In this document: positions 56,891 through 64,000 of the stretch, in pieces
How the letters are laid out: each line of letters begins with the position of its first letter
Numbering within the stretch: the stretch's first letter is position 1
DNA from: MGBC163016 sp910588905
Lineage (GTDB): Bacteria > Actinomycetota > Coriobacteriia > Coriobacteriales > Eggerthellaceae
Reading direction: 5' to 3'
Assembly: GCA_948616985.1 (NCBI GenBank)
Contig: CAPGDO010000007.1
Coordinates: forward strand, 33,213-97,212
Length of the DNA: 64,000 nt
Notes under the pieces: model-generated
Database searches by the model: none
What the model was told of the DNA's origin: nothing
Seen by the model: only the letters and a program-made list of their open reading frames with translations
Translations under genes and position numbers: made by a program

Positions 56891-58156
56891 ATGAAGAAGC
56901 CTTTCGCAACGCTTGCCGCCACGGTCCTTGGATGTGCTCTGGTGTTCGGCCTTTCCGGGTGCTCTTCGGAAGAAGAGAACGCTGAGATCCTGGAATCAGA
57001 CACCGGCCTCACTGGCGGCGTGGCCGCTACCGTCAACGGCACGGATATCGAAGAGGATAAGGTCACGCGCGCTATCAACAACATGCGCTTGAATTACAAC
57101 TATGCCGAAGATGAGGATTGGAAAGAGTATCTCAAGGGCCAGAACGAAACGCCTCAGAGCATGCGCGATCAAACCCTCGGCACCTTGGTCAACCAAGAGC
57201 TGATCCTGCAATTCGCTGATCAGCGGGGCGTCACCGCCACGGACGAAGAGATCCAATCCTACGTGGATAAGATGAAGGAGAACTACACCACTCCCGAGAA
57301 GTGGGATGAAGCACGCAAGGAAGGCGGCTTCGAAACGGACGATGACTACAAAGAGGCGCTGCACTACTCCATCCTTCAGCAGAAGCTCCTGGAAGGGTTC
57401 GAGCAGGAAACCCAGCTCACTGACGATGCGCTGCTGGTGAAGGCTCAGGAATCCGCCGCCACCTACTCGGGGGCGAAGAAGTCTAGCCACATCCTGTTCG
57501 CCCTGGAAGACAAGGAAACGGCTGAGGATGTGAAGAGCCGCATCCTTTCAGGGGAGCTGGCCTTCGAGGACGCCGTGCAGCAGTATTCCACGGACGAGGG
57601 CTCTAAGGAGAATGGCGGTGACGTGGGCTGGGACCGTCTGAACCAATTCGTCACGGAATACAGCGAAGCGCTCACGAACCTGAACGCCGGAGAGGTGACG
57701 AAAGACCTGGTAGAGAGCAAATACGGGTATCACATCATCATGGTGACCGATGTGTTCGAAGCTCCTGAGACCATCGAGAGCCTGGACCAGGTTCCCTCTG
57801 AGATCCTTGAGGAGATCCGCACCACCAGCTCTGAGACCGACTCCCAGGATGCCATGGAAGACTGGCTTCGGGAGATGAAGCTCTCCAGCGAGGTGACCAT
57901 CAATCCCATGCCCGAGAACGTGCCTTACAACGTTGACATGAGCGATGAATACACCCAGGAAGAGATAGACAAGATCAACCAAGAGGCAGCTGATGAGCTT
58001 GCGGGCAAGGTAGCCGACGAAGAGGAAACGCTGGCCGCAGAGGGTGCTGCTGATGATGTAGCTGCAGCCGAAGGCGATGCTGCAGCGGCCGCAGAGGCAG
58101 AGGTTGCTCCCGAGCCTGAGACCACCGAGGTAGAACCCGAGACCTCCGAGGGCTAG
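56891..58156 (+). CDS. PrsA/SurA-like peptidyl-prolyl isomerase lipoprotein
   Basis: 421 residues from ATG 56891. Lipoprotein signal with lipobox LSGC (Cys24). A SurA/PrsA N-domain (VAATVNGTDIEEDKVTRAIN to ILQFADQRGVTATDEEIQSY) is followed by a parvulin domain: KKSSHILFALEDKETAEDVK, QQYSTDEGSKENGGDVGWD and VESKYGYHIIMVTDVFE. The last 70 residues are acidic Glu/Ala repeats (EGDAAAAAEAEVAPEPETTE). Folds secreted proteins outside the membrane. The start before ATG lacks a strong ribosome site. Confidence 0.92.
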   Translation: MKKPFATLAATVLGCALVFGLSGCSSEEENAEILESDTGLTGGVAATVNGTDIEEDKVTRAINNMRLNYNYAEDEDWKEYLKGQNETPQSMRDQTLGTLVNQELILQFADQRGVTATDEEIQSYVDKMKENYTTPEKWDEARKEGGFETDDDYKEALHYSILQQKLLEGFEQETQLTDDALLVKAQESAATYSGAKKSSHILFALEDKETAEDVKSRILSGELAFEDAVQQYSTDEGSKENGGDVGWDRLNQFVTEYSEALTNLNAGEVTKDLVESKYGYHIIMVTDVFEAPETIESLDQVPSEILEEIRTTSSETDSQDAMEDWLREMKLSSEVTINPMPENVPYNVDMSDEYTQEEIDKINQEAADELAGKVADEEETLAAEGAADDVAAAEGDAAAAAEAEVAPEPETTEVEPETSEG

Positions 58157-58162
58157 CCTTTC

Positions 58163-58178
58163 CGCGTGATCCTGGGAC
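58163..58178 (+). repeat. 16-nt dispersed motif, copy 3
   Basis: CGCGTGATCCTGGGAC seven bases after the prsA-like stop; all three copies lie next to gene ends or starts on the host part of the window. Confidence 0.7.
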
Positions 58179-58225
58179 GTTCCTGAACTCACGTGCTCTG
58201 CAAAACTATCATTTCGAATTCGTAG

Positions 58226-58249
58226 GGGCGGATCGTGATCCGCCCTTTT
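58226..58249 (+). terminator. Modular palindrome with T-tract (likely prsA-like terminator)
   Basis: GGGCGGATCGTGATCCGCCC followed by TTTT, 69 bases after the prsA-like stop; the palindrome is a member of the modular family. It can serve as a rho-independent terminator. Confidence 0.65.
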
Positions 58250-58266
58250 CGTGCCTGGGGTGGATG

Positions 58267-58378
58267 CCCTCCCCGCAAGGGGCGTTCGGCCTTAGGCTTC
58301 GGACAGGCGAAACCCATGATGATGTATATCATGGGTTTCTGGTCCTCAGAATCGGCCCCAACCCCTCACGGGGAAGGG
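58267..58378. repeat. Hairpin-cassette repeat, copy 3 (one internal hairpin)
   Basis: Left arm CCCTCCCCGCAAGGGGCG continuing TTCGGCCTTAGG, right arm AACCCCTCACGGGGAAGGG, as in copy 2. The single internal hairpin (GAAACCCATGAT, 7-base loop, ATCATGGGTTTC; 58309-58320/58328-58339) is a perfect 12-bp stem unrelated in sequence to those in copies 1 and 2. The gene-free 58157-58477 region holds this, a 16-nt motif and two modular palindromes. Confidence 0.82.
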
Positions 58379-58450
58379 CCGTCTTCGCGTGACGCACCTT
58401 GAGCGAAGCGTATTCATCTGAGATATACCCGTAGTTCAGAACGCCCGTTG

Positions 58451-58470
58451 GGGCCGACCATGGTCGGCCC
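58451..58470. repeat. Modular palindrome
   Basis: GGGCCGACCATGGTCGGCCC, a perfect 20-bp palindrome eight bases beyond the anti-sigma gene stop; could end that transcript. Confidence 0.75.
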
Positions 58471-58477
58471 GATGGCA

Positions 58478-59350
58478 TCAGGAATGGTGGCCCTGTCCAT
58501 GGCGGCGATGCTGTCCCAGGCTTGGGGTGGGAGCGTCCTCTGCATCGCTTGCGTCGGTCGTATCTGCTGCATCGGCTGTGTCCACGGAGCTCCCGTGAGC
58601 GGCGGCGCAGGCATCTTTGATCTGATGCATGCTCATGGAGGCGCACTCTTCCAGCGTATAGGAGCTGTCGGCTTCTATGAGCTCCTGGGCGGCTCGGTAT
58701 CGGCCCATGCCCATACCGGCATGGTGTGCGCTCTCGCGCGTGGCCTCATCAGTGCGGTGGCACTGGGTCTGGCATGGAAGGCTGGCAAGCTGCTGCTGGC
58801 TCTGGGTCAGCAGTTGGGTGGCCTGGGCTTCGTCTTCGCTCACCACATCTACGGCAACCAGGGCATCCTCTGCAGCGTAGGCTTGGAATCCCTCGCATGA
58901 CAGGACCGTGTCCAAGGCATCCTCATAGGGCTTGCCCGTGAGCGACGGACAGCTCTCAAGGAGCGCACGGCCGTCATCGTTCAACGATTTCACATCAACG
59001 ACGCGCTCGAAGCGGTTGATGGAGAATTCGATGGAGGGATTGATATCCAGCCCTACGAAGGCGGTCGGGGACGTGTAGGTGTTGTAGCCAAAAGCCCCTA
59101 CGCATGCCAAGATGAGGCAGGCGGCAATGGCGGCCGCCCAACGCCTTGCGCGCTGAGGGTGCCGACGGTTCGAGGTTGCTCGTTCGGGGGCTGCTGTTCG
59201 GCTTGCGGGTATCTGGGAAGTGCTGCTACCTTCGCTCACCTGACTGGCGCGGCGGACGGCTTCGATATGGGCAAGGGCGGATGCTTTCGCGCTCTCGGGG
59301 GCCTTGAGAGCATCGAATGATCCGATGACGCGCTGATCGAGGTCATTCAT
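58478..59350 (-). CDS. Anti-sigma factor, RsgI-N-like domain, membrane anchored
   Basis: 290 residues, start coupled to the sigma gene stop (ATGA). Cytosolic N-terminus (1-65), one membrane segment RWAAAIAACLILACVGAFGY, then an extracytoplasmic domain opening TAFVGLDINPSIEFSINRFE and DVKSLNDDGRALLESCPSLT, the RsgI 'DINPSIE' signature known from anti-sigma-I factors in clostridia. A His/Ala/Asp-rich tail ends GQHRRHGQGHHS. It should hold the ECF sigma factor inactive until an outside cue acts on the external domain. Confidence 0.82.
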   Translation of the reverse strand: MNDLDQRVIGSFDALKAPESAKASALAHIEAVRRASQVSEGSSTSQIPASRTAAPERATSNRRHPQRARRWAAAIAACLILACVGAFGYNTYTSPTAFVGLDINPSIEFSINRFERVVDVKSLNDDGRALLESCPSLTGKPYEDALDTVLSCEGFQAYAAEDALVAVDVVSEDEAQATQLLTQSQQQLASLPCQTQCHRTDEATRESAHHAGMGMGRYRAAQELIEADSSYTLEECASMSMHQIKDACAAAHGSSVDTADAADTTDASDAEDAPTPSLGQHRRHGQGHHS

Positions 59351-59868
59351 GAGAGGGCGCTCCTTAGCTGGGCTCTGCCACGCGAGATCCAGGAGTAGAC
59401 GGTGTTCACCGGTGCATCCAGCATGGATGCTATCTCGGGTGCGGAATAGCCTTCGTAGATGGAGAGGTAGAGGGGTGTGCGGGGCGGATCATCGAGCGCA
59501 CGCATGGCTGCCACCACCTCGCTCGTCGCAGACCCAGGCTGGATCGCGGGGTCGGCTTGCACGGGTGTGGCTTCGGAACCTTCAAGACCGTCAAGGCTGA
59601 CATTCTTCCGAGCGGCGCGTCTGAGCTGATCGCGGCAGAGATTCCTGGTCACGGTGATCAGCCACGCCTTGCAGTGCTCGTCATCCTCGAACGTAGTGCT
59701 GTCTGCCAAGGCATACTTGAGGAATGCGTCTTGGAACGCATCTTGCCGGTCTGCTGGCTCGCGAAGATGCAGAGAGCAGACGCGCCATACCGTATCGGCA
59801 TGGCGCTGCATCGCGGCTTCTATGTCCGCTGCATCCCTCAAGCCAGCTGCACAGAGAAGCCTGAGCAA
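59347..59868 (-). CDS. ECF-family RNA polymerase sigma factor
   Basis: 173 residues from a TTG at 59868; the exact start is uncertain because no ribosome site is clear. Region 2: VWRVCSLHLREPADRQDAFQ, DAFLKYALADSTTFEDDEHC, KAWLITVTRNLCRDQLRRAA. Region 4: MRALDDPPRTPLYLSIYEGY, SAPEIASMLDAPVNTVYSWI, SRGRAQLRSAL. Directs RNA polymerase to stress or envelope genes. Operon partner is the RsgI-like anti-sigma factor; the secreted protein just upstream is a candidate target. Confidence 0.9.
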   Translation of the reverse strand: MLRLLCAAGLRDAADIEAAMQRHADTVWRVCSLHLREPADRQDAFQDAFLKYALADSTTFEDDEHCKAWLITVTRNLCRDQLRRAARKNVSLDGLEGSEATPVQADPAIQPGSATSEVVAAMRALDDPPRTPLYLSIYEGYSAPEIASMLDAPVNTVYSWISRGRAQLRSALS

Positions 59869-59892
59869 GGATGAGCTCGGAAGCTGATGGTC

Positions 59893-60429
59893 TTAGCGAC
59901 CGCCATGATGGCCGCCGCCGTGTCCGCCATGGTGACCAGAGCCGTATCCTGATCCATATCCGTTGGAGCTGCCGGTGCCAGAGGAGGATCCAGAGCCGCT
60001 TCCGCTGTTGTAACCGTAGCCATTGTGGTGAGCGTGGCCGGTGTTGTAGCAGTATTCGCCATGGTTGTCGCAGTAGCCATCGCCGTTATGGTCGACGAAG
60101 TTGTCACAGATGCCGTCATGGTCGTTATCCACGTAGCCATAGGAAGGTGCAGGGGTGACCTCAGGTTCCACGGCATCGGGCTCTGCCGGTTCAGGCGCGG
60201 TGACCTCCGGCGCCTCTGGGATGTTCGGTTGAGCTGCAGCCTCAAGCGCTTGCTTGTTGATGTCGTCCCAGGCGCGTTCCGTGACGACCTGTACGGTCTT
60301 CGGTATCGTGCCGATGCCATCGGTGATGATGTAGCTATCGGGCACGGCCTTATTGGATGCAGCGAACGCTGCGATGGGCATGGCTACCATGGCCACGGCG
60401 ATCCCTGCTGCGATGAGTCCCTTCTTCAT
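59893..60429 (-). CDS. Secreted protein with Ca-binding-like loops and Gly/His-rich tail
   Basis: 178 residues from ATG 60429 (AGGAAGAGG upstream). Signal peptide MKKGLIAAGIAVAMVAMPIA, cleavage near AFA-AS. Residues 27-100 include a Pro/Glu-rich spacer (APEVTAPEPAEPDAVEPEVT), then loops VDNDHDGICDNFVDHNGDGY of the D-x-D-x-D-G type, as in dockerin or thrombospondin-3-like calcium loops, with Cys. The tail is Gly/Ser/His-rich (GSGHHGGHGGGHHGGR). It precedes the sigma/anti-sigma genes and may share their regulation. Metal binding is inferred. Confidence 0.75.
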   Translation of the reverse strand: MKKGLIAAGIAVAMVAMPIAAFAASNKAVPDSYIITDGIGTIPKTVQVVTERAWDDINKQALEAAAQPNIPEAPEVTAPEPAEPDAVEPEVTPAPSYGYVDNDHDGICDNFVDHNGDGYCDNHGEYCYNTGHAHHNGYGYNSGSGSGSSSGTGSSNGYGSGYGSGHHGGHGGGHHGGR

Positions 60430-60675
60430 GACATCCTCTTCCTGTGAGACTGACGATATATGAAGAACACGATCCAACCCTGTGAATCCTTGCAAGAAAT
60501 CTCGATCTTTGCAAGTGTCATATTGCGATACATGGGATCACGGTCGTGTCAAACCATATTCGTCATCGCTTTGTGATACCATGCTCCGTCCCTTGCGACG
60601 TTGGCCTCCTCTTCTTGAGAGCTCCAACCTCTCCGACACCCCCTGGATCCTGATACCCAAGGAAAGGAGAGACGT

Positions 60676-62850
60676 ATGTCCACAGACCCCCTGCAGAGCA
60701 GCCTCTCTGTCGAAGCGAAGGGCGAGAAGGCTGCTCCTATCAACGAGCCAGGCGCTCCCGGTGCGTCTCAGGATGATGGCTGCGCATCAGAGGAAGAAGA
60801 GCATCTTGCCTCCACGCTGACCAGGATCGCCGCGGCTTTGGAGAAGGCAGCAGCAGTAGCCGATGGTATGAGCGGTGCCTATGCAGATGTGTCGCGATAC
60901 ATGGCGCAGTTCCGTGGAGAGCTGGCTCCTGAGGAGATGCAGCAGAGCCGCCTGGAGCTTGCTCGCATGGGAGGCCATGCCGAGGCGGCTCATCTCTCCC
61001 TCGGTGCGCTCGAGAAGCTGATGGATTCCCCGTACTTCGCACACGTCGATTTCGAAGATGACGAAGATGAGGGCATATCAGCTCTCACGAAAGCCTATAT
61101 CGGTCGATCCGCATTCATCTGGGGAAGCAAGACGGTGGTGTCCGACTGGCGCAGCCCCGTAGCATCATTGTTCTACGACTTCGAGCCCGGACCTGCTTCC
61201 TTTGAAGCGCCAAGCGGCGTGCGTCAGGGACGCCTGACACGCAAGCGGCAGATCCGGATCGAGAGGGGGAAGCTCTCCTATGCCATCGACACCGATTCCA
61301 GCGTTCGCGACGAGATGCTGGCCCAAGCGCTCTCGCGCACAGCTGATGCCAAGATGCACGACATCGTCTCTTCCATCCAGAAAGAACAGAACGCGATCAT
61401 CCGCAATGAGGGTGCGCGCACCTTGGTGATCCAGGGAGTGGCCGGTTCAGGAAAGACATCCATCGCCCTTCATCGAATAGCCTACCTCCTCTATCGACAG
61501 AAGGAGACGCTGACGTCGCGGTCGGTTGCCATCGTGTCGCCGAGTCGCGTGTTCTCCAACTATATCTCCGAAGTGCTGCCCGAGCTTGGAGAGGAACCGG
61601 TACAGGAATGGAGCATGCACGATCTTGGTGCATTGTTGGTGGGGAAGGCAGCACGGGTCCAACAACCGCTCTCCTACGCCGATGAGGATGACAGCGCGCG
61701 GCGGCCGCGAGCGGAAGCGAAGGGGAGCGTCCGCTTTGCGCAAAGCTTGACGGCTTGGCTCGATCAGGCTCTGGCGGGAATGCTCGCAGAGCCCCTGTTC
61801 TGTCCGGAGGATCTTCCTGTAAGCGATGGCGCCGTGAGTGCTGCGTGGCTGGCGGAGCGCTTCGATGCCTATGGGAGCCTGCCCTTTGGCGAACGTCTCG
61901 ACCTGATGGCTGAGGATGTGGTCGCCCATCACGGAGCGCAGAGCTACGGCCGGGCGTTCGTGCGAGGGGGCGGCGCACCCAAGCGGCGCGATATCCGCAC
62001 GAAGCTAGGGCGCATGATGAAGGCGAAGGATGCCGTAGCACTCTATCGCCGATTCCTGTCTGATACAGGCCAGGGAAAGCTGTTCGCACGCCCCGAGAAG
62101 GGAATGCTCGAATGGGAGGATGCGTTTCCCGTGGCGCTCTGCCGCTGGGCTTTCGAGGGCGCTGCGGCTGTTCCTGAGGCGCTGGCGCTGCGACACGTGG
62201 TCATCGACGAGATGCAGGACCTAACGCCGATCCAGCATGCTGTCATCGCGCGGATGCTCCCGGGCGATAAGACCATCCTCGGTGATGTCGATCAGCTCGT
62301 GGATGGTCGTTGTGGCTTGACCATCCAGGACATCGCGGGGATGCATGAAGGGGCGGAAGTGGTGCGCTTGCTCCGGAGCTACCGCTCTACTTGGGAGATA
62401 GCGGCTCTTGGACAGCGCGTGAAGCCAACAGAAGGCTTCCAGGCGGTCGAGCGCCATGGCGAAGAACCGCGCTTCGTGCGCTGCAAGGACACATTGGGCG
62501 TCTTGGACGCGATCGACGAAGCGCTTCGCCGGTGGAAGGAGGAGGGCCGAAAGACCATGGGGATCATCTGCAAGTCAGATGGCTTAGCAGAGCTCTATGA
62601 AGCGGTCATCGGCACGCGCTGCGAGGTGTCGCTCATTACGGATGCGACGACGGTATTCCCAGAGGGCGTGGCGCTCTGCTCGGTGCGCCTTGCGAAGGGG
62701 TTGGAGTTCGATGAAGTCATCCTCTTGGATGTTGACGATCGTCAATACGCGACCGAAGCGGACCGCAACCTTCTCTATGTGGCCATTACGCGGGCGCTGC
62801 ATCGCATCACCATCCTCTATCGCGATCAGCCGTCGCCGTTGTTGGGGTGA
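60676..62850 (+). CDS. HelD-like superfamily 1 helicase
   Basis: 724 residues, AAAGGAGAG before the ATG. N-terminal acidic coiled part (about 30-125), then GSKTVVSDWRSPVASLFYDF and GRLTRKRQIRIERGKLSYAI, which is diagnostic of the HelD family. Walker A VIQGVAGSGKTSIALHRIAY (Lys260), then HVVIDEMQDLTPIQHAVIAR (Walker B), LLRSYRSTWEIAAL and the C-terminal LCSVRLAKGLEFDEVILLDV and RNLLYVAITRALHRITILYR motifs. HelD removes stalled RNA polymerase from DNA. It is followed by the palindrome cluster. Confidence 0.92.
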   Translation: MSTDPLQSSLSVEAKGEKAAPINEPGAPGASQDDGCASEEEEHLASTLTRIAAALEKAAAVADGMSGAYADVSRYMAQFRGELAPEEMQQSRLELARMGGHAEAAHLSLGALEKLMDSPYFAHVDFEDDEDEGISALTKAYIGRSAFIWGSKTVVSDWRSPVASLFYDFEPGPASFEAPSGVRQGRLTRKRQIRIERGKLSYAIDTDSSVRDEMLAQALSRTADAKMHDIVSSIQKEQNAIIRNEGARTLVIQGVAGSGKTSIALHRIAYLLYRQKETLTSRSVAIVSPSRVFSNYISEVLPELGEEPVQEWSMHDLGALLVGKAARVQQPLSYADEDDSARRPRAEAKGSVRFAQSLTAWLDQALAGMLAEPLFCPEDLPVSDGAVSAAWLAERFDAYGSLPFGERLDLMAEDVVAHHGAQSYGRAFVRGGGAPKRRDIRTKLGRMMKAKDAVALYRRFLSDTGQGKLFARPEKGMLEWEDAFPVALCRWAFEGAAAVPEALALRHVVIDEMQDLTPIQHAVIARMLPGDKTILGDVDQLVDGRCGLTIQDIAGMHEGAEVVRLLRSYRSTWEIAALGQRVKPTEGFQAVERHGEEPRFVRCKDTLGVLDAIDEALRRWKEEGRKTMGIICKSDGLAELYEAVIGTRCEVSLITDATTVFPEGVALCSVRLAKGLEFDEVILLDVDDRQYATEADRNLLYVAITRALHRITILYRDQPSPLLG

Positions 62851-62905
62851 GGGAGCAGCGAAGGCGCACCCCTCCTGTATCTTGTGATCGAAATGGATCT
62901 TAGGA

Positions 62906-62995
62906 GGGGTCGATCTAGATCGACCCCACAGGGGTGATGCATTGCCTGCGTAGGGGCCGACCTTGGTCGGCCCGGGGTCGAACACGTTCGACCCC
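62906..62995. repeat. Cluster of three modular palindromes between convergent genes
   Basis: Perfect 22-bp palindrome at 62906-62927 (half-site GGGGTCGATCT), GGGCCGACCTTGGTCGGCCC at 62954-62973, then directly GGGGTCGAACAC... at 62974-62995. Together they fill the gap between the helicase and a convergent MFS gene and likely end transcription on both strands. Confidence 0.8.
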
Positions 62996-63011
62996 TCCTA
63001 CAATGGGTACG

Positions 63012-64000
63012 TCAGCGTGCTCTCTTGCGGATGGGGCTGGCGGCGATAGCCAGCAGGAAGAGGATGCAGGCCACCACGCCTGAGGCGGCTAGCACGATGA
63101 AGCCCACGGCGAAGCCGACGTTCTGCATGATGGCTGCGGCGATGAGGAACACCGCGGCGCCTCCCAGATAGAATGCGCCCATGCCCACGGCGTTGATGGC
63201 CGTGTAGTCGCGCATGCCGAAGAGCTGCGGAATGAAGAGCGCCGGCAGGATCTGGACAGGTCCGATGAACGCGCAGAGCACCAGCCCTCCATAGAGCAAG
63301 GGACTCCCCGCATTCGCAAGCCACATCACCAGCAGCGTGATGCCTGCGGCGAAGCCCGCGAACACGATGATGGATGACACAGATGCCCCCAGCTTCTCAG
63401 ATACCTTGCCCGACACCAGGCTCACAACAGCTACCAGCAACGCGAAGATGGAGAGCAGAGTGACCACGAAGGACGGGTCCAGGCTGCCAGACGCCAGGAA
63501 GTTCGACGAATAGGCGGAGAATCCATTGAGCGGGAACGAGGCGAACACCATGGCTGCGAAGAACAGGTACAGTGCCGGTGTGCGAAGCGCCTCTTTGAGC
63601 GTGATGCCAGCGGGTGCCTCGGGAGGTGCAGATGCCGCTGCGGCAGCCTCGGCCTCTGTCAGGTTCGCCTCGCTGAGCGCATCTTCGGCCTGGACAGCGT
63701 TCGGGGCCGGAGCGGGGGCAGCCAGCTTCGGCAGGGGGCCGATGAGCACGAGGTTGGAGAATATGCCCAGCACCAGCACGAGGGCGGCATAGCCGAAGAT
63801 GATGGTGCGATAGTCAAGGACTTGCAACAGCATGGATTCGATGAACACGAGCCCGGCGATGATGAAGCTCATGACCCCCACCACCACGCCGAACACCGTA
63901 GGCGTCCTCTCACCATAGAAGCGCGAGAGCACGCCAGCAGCGGAGGCGTGGGCGCCGATGGCCAGCACGATGCCGTTGATGACGTTGCCGATGTACCACA
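63012..64000 (-). CDS. MFS transporter, C-terminal part (start outside window)
   Basis: The frame is open to the right edge (...WYIGNVINGIVLAIGAHASA), so the gene starts outside; 329 codons are present. Membrane segments in two blocks are separated by a long Ala/Pro-rich central loop (KLAAPAPAPNAVQAEDALSE) of MFS type; GVLSRFYGERTPTVFGVVVG resembles a family loop. Second half contains FFAAMVFASFPLNGFSAYSS and VSGKVSEKLGASVSSIIVFA. Probably a carrier for an organic acid or other small solute, related to the MFS gene at 26.8-28.0 kb only in general type. Ends RKRAR. Confidence 0.82.
   Translation of the reverse strand, partial: WYIGNVINGIVLAIGAHASAAGVLSRFYGERTPTVFGVVVGVMSFIIAGLVFIESMLLQVLDYRTIIFGYAALVLVLGIFSNLVLIGPLPKLAAPAPAPNAVQAEDALSEANLTEAEAAAAASAPPEAPAGITLKEALRTPALYLFFAAMVFASFPLNGFSAYSSNFLASGSLDPSFVVTLLSIFALLVAVVSLVSGKVSEKLGASVSSIIVFAGFAAGITLLVMWLANAGSPLLYGGLVLCAFIGPVQILPALFIPQLFGMRDYTAINAVGMGAFYLGGAAVFLIAAAIMQNVGFAVGFIVLAASGVVACILFLLAIAASPIRKRAR

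Overview
The window looks like part of a GC-rich chromosome from an anaerobic gut actinobacterium, most likely class Coriobacteriia (Eggerthellaceae-like). This rests on the gene set: a Tat-exported DMSO-reductase-family operon, oxalate/formate-type MFS carriers, a class III fructose-1,6-bisphosphatase, an aldo/keto reductase with a ferredoxin tail, and abundant GC-rich intergenic palindromes. The taxon is an inference; no rRNA or tRNA gene was seen.

Positions 1 to about 26,170 are the right-hand part of a siphovirus-type prophage that runs off the left edge. A serine integrase and a CI-like repressor read rightward at 24.3-26.2 kb. Everything else reads leftward from a strong promoter at 24.2 kb whose spacer carries a palindromic operator. 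The early region (24.1-11.6 kb) holds small unknown genes, a RusA resolvase, a ParB-like protein, a DUF1351 protein, a RecT/Bet annealase, a replication protein with an internal 24-bp repeat, a DnaC-like loader, an adenine-type and a cytosine-C5 DNA methyltransferase, and HNH-type nucleases. A second gene is encoded inside the cytosine methyltransferase gene in another frame. The late region (11.5-0 kb) encodes a fused small/large terminase, portal, a minor capsid protein with a C-terminal HEXXH domain, scaffold, major capsid, connector and minor capsid proteins, major tail protein, tail chaperones and the start of the tape measure. Terminator-like hairpins divide it into blocks.

From 26.2 kb on is host DNA: MFS carrier, small membrane proteins, a Y-family polymerase, a cation-efflux carrier, a sodium/solute symporter, galE, a DUF1292 protein, a cation/proton antiporter, fbp, two bacterial-PH-domain membrane proteins, a hybrid histidine kinase, an orphan cyanophycin-synthetase-like domain, typA, nth-pgi, a dmsABC-like operon, a PrsA-like foldase, an ECF sigma/anti-sigma pair with a secreted Ca-binding-like protein, a HelD-like helicase and a truncated MFS gene.

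Host intergenic regions carry three kinds of dispersed repeat not seen in the prophage body: (i) 110-195 bp elements with conserved inverted arms enclosing one to three different 12-bp hairpins; (ii) about ten 20-24 bp palindromes built from a small set of interchangeable half-site modules; (iii) a 16-nt motif found three times. The prophage appears to be inserted at the edge of a type (i) element, so the last residues of its integrase are encoded by host repeat DNA.
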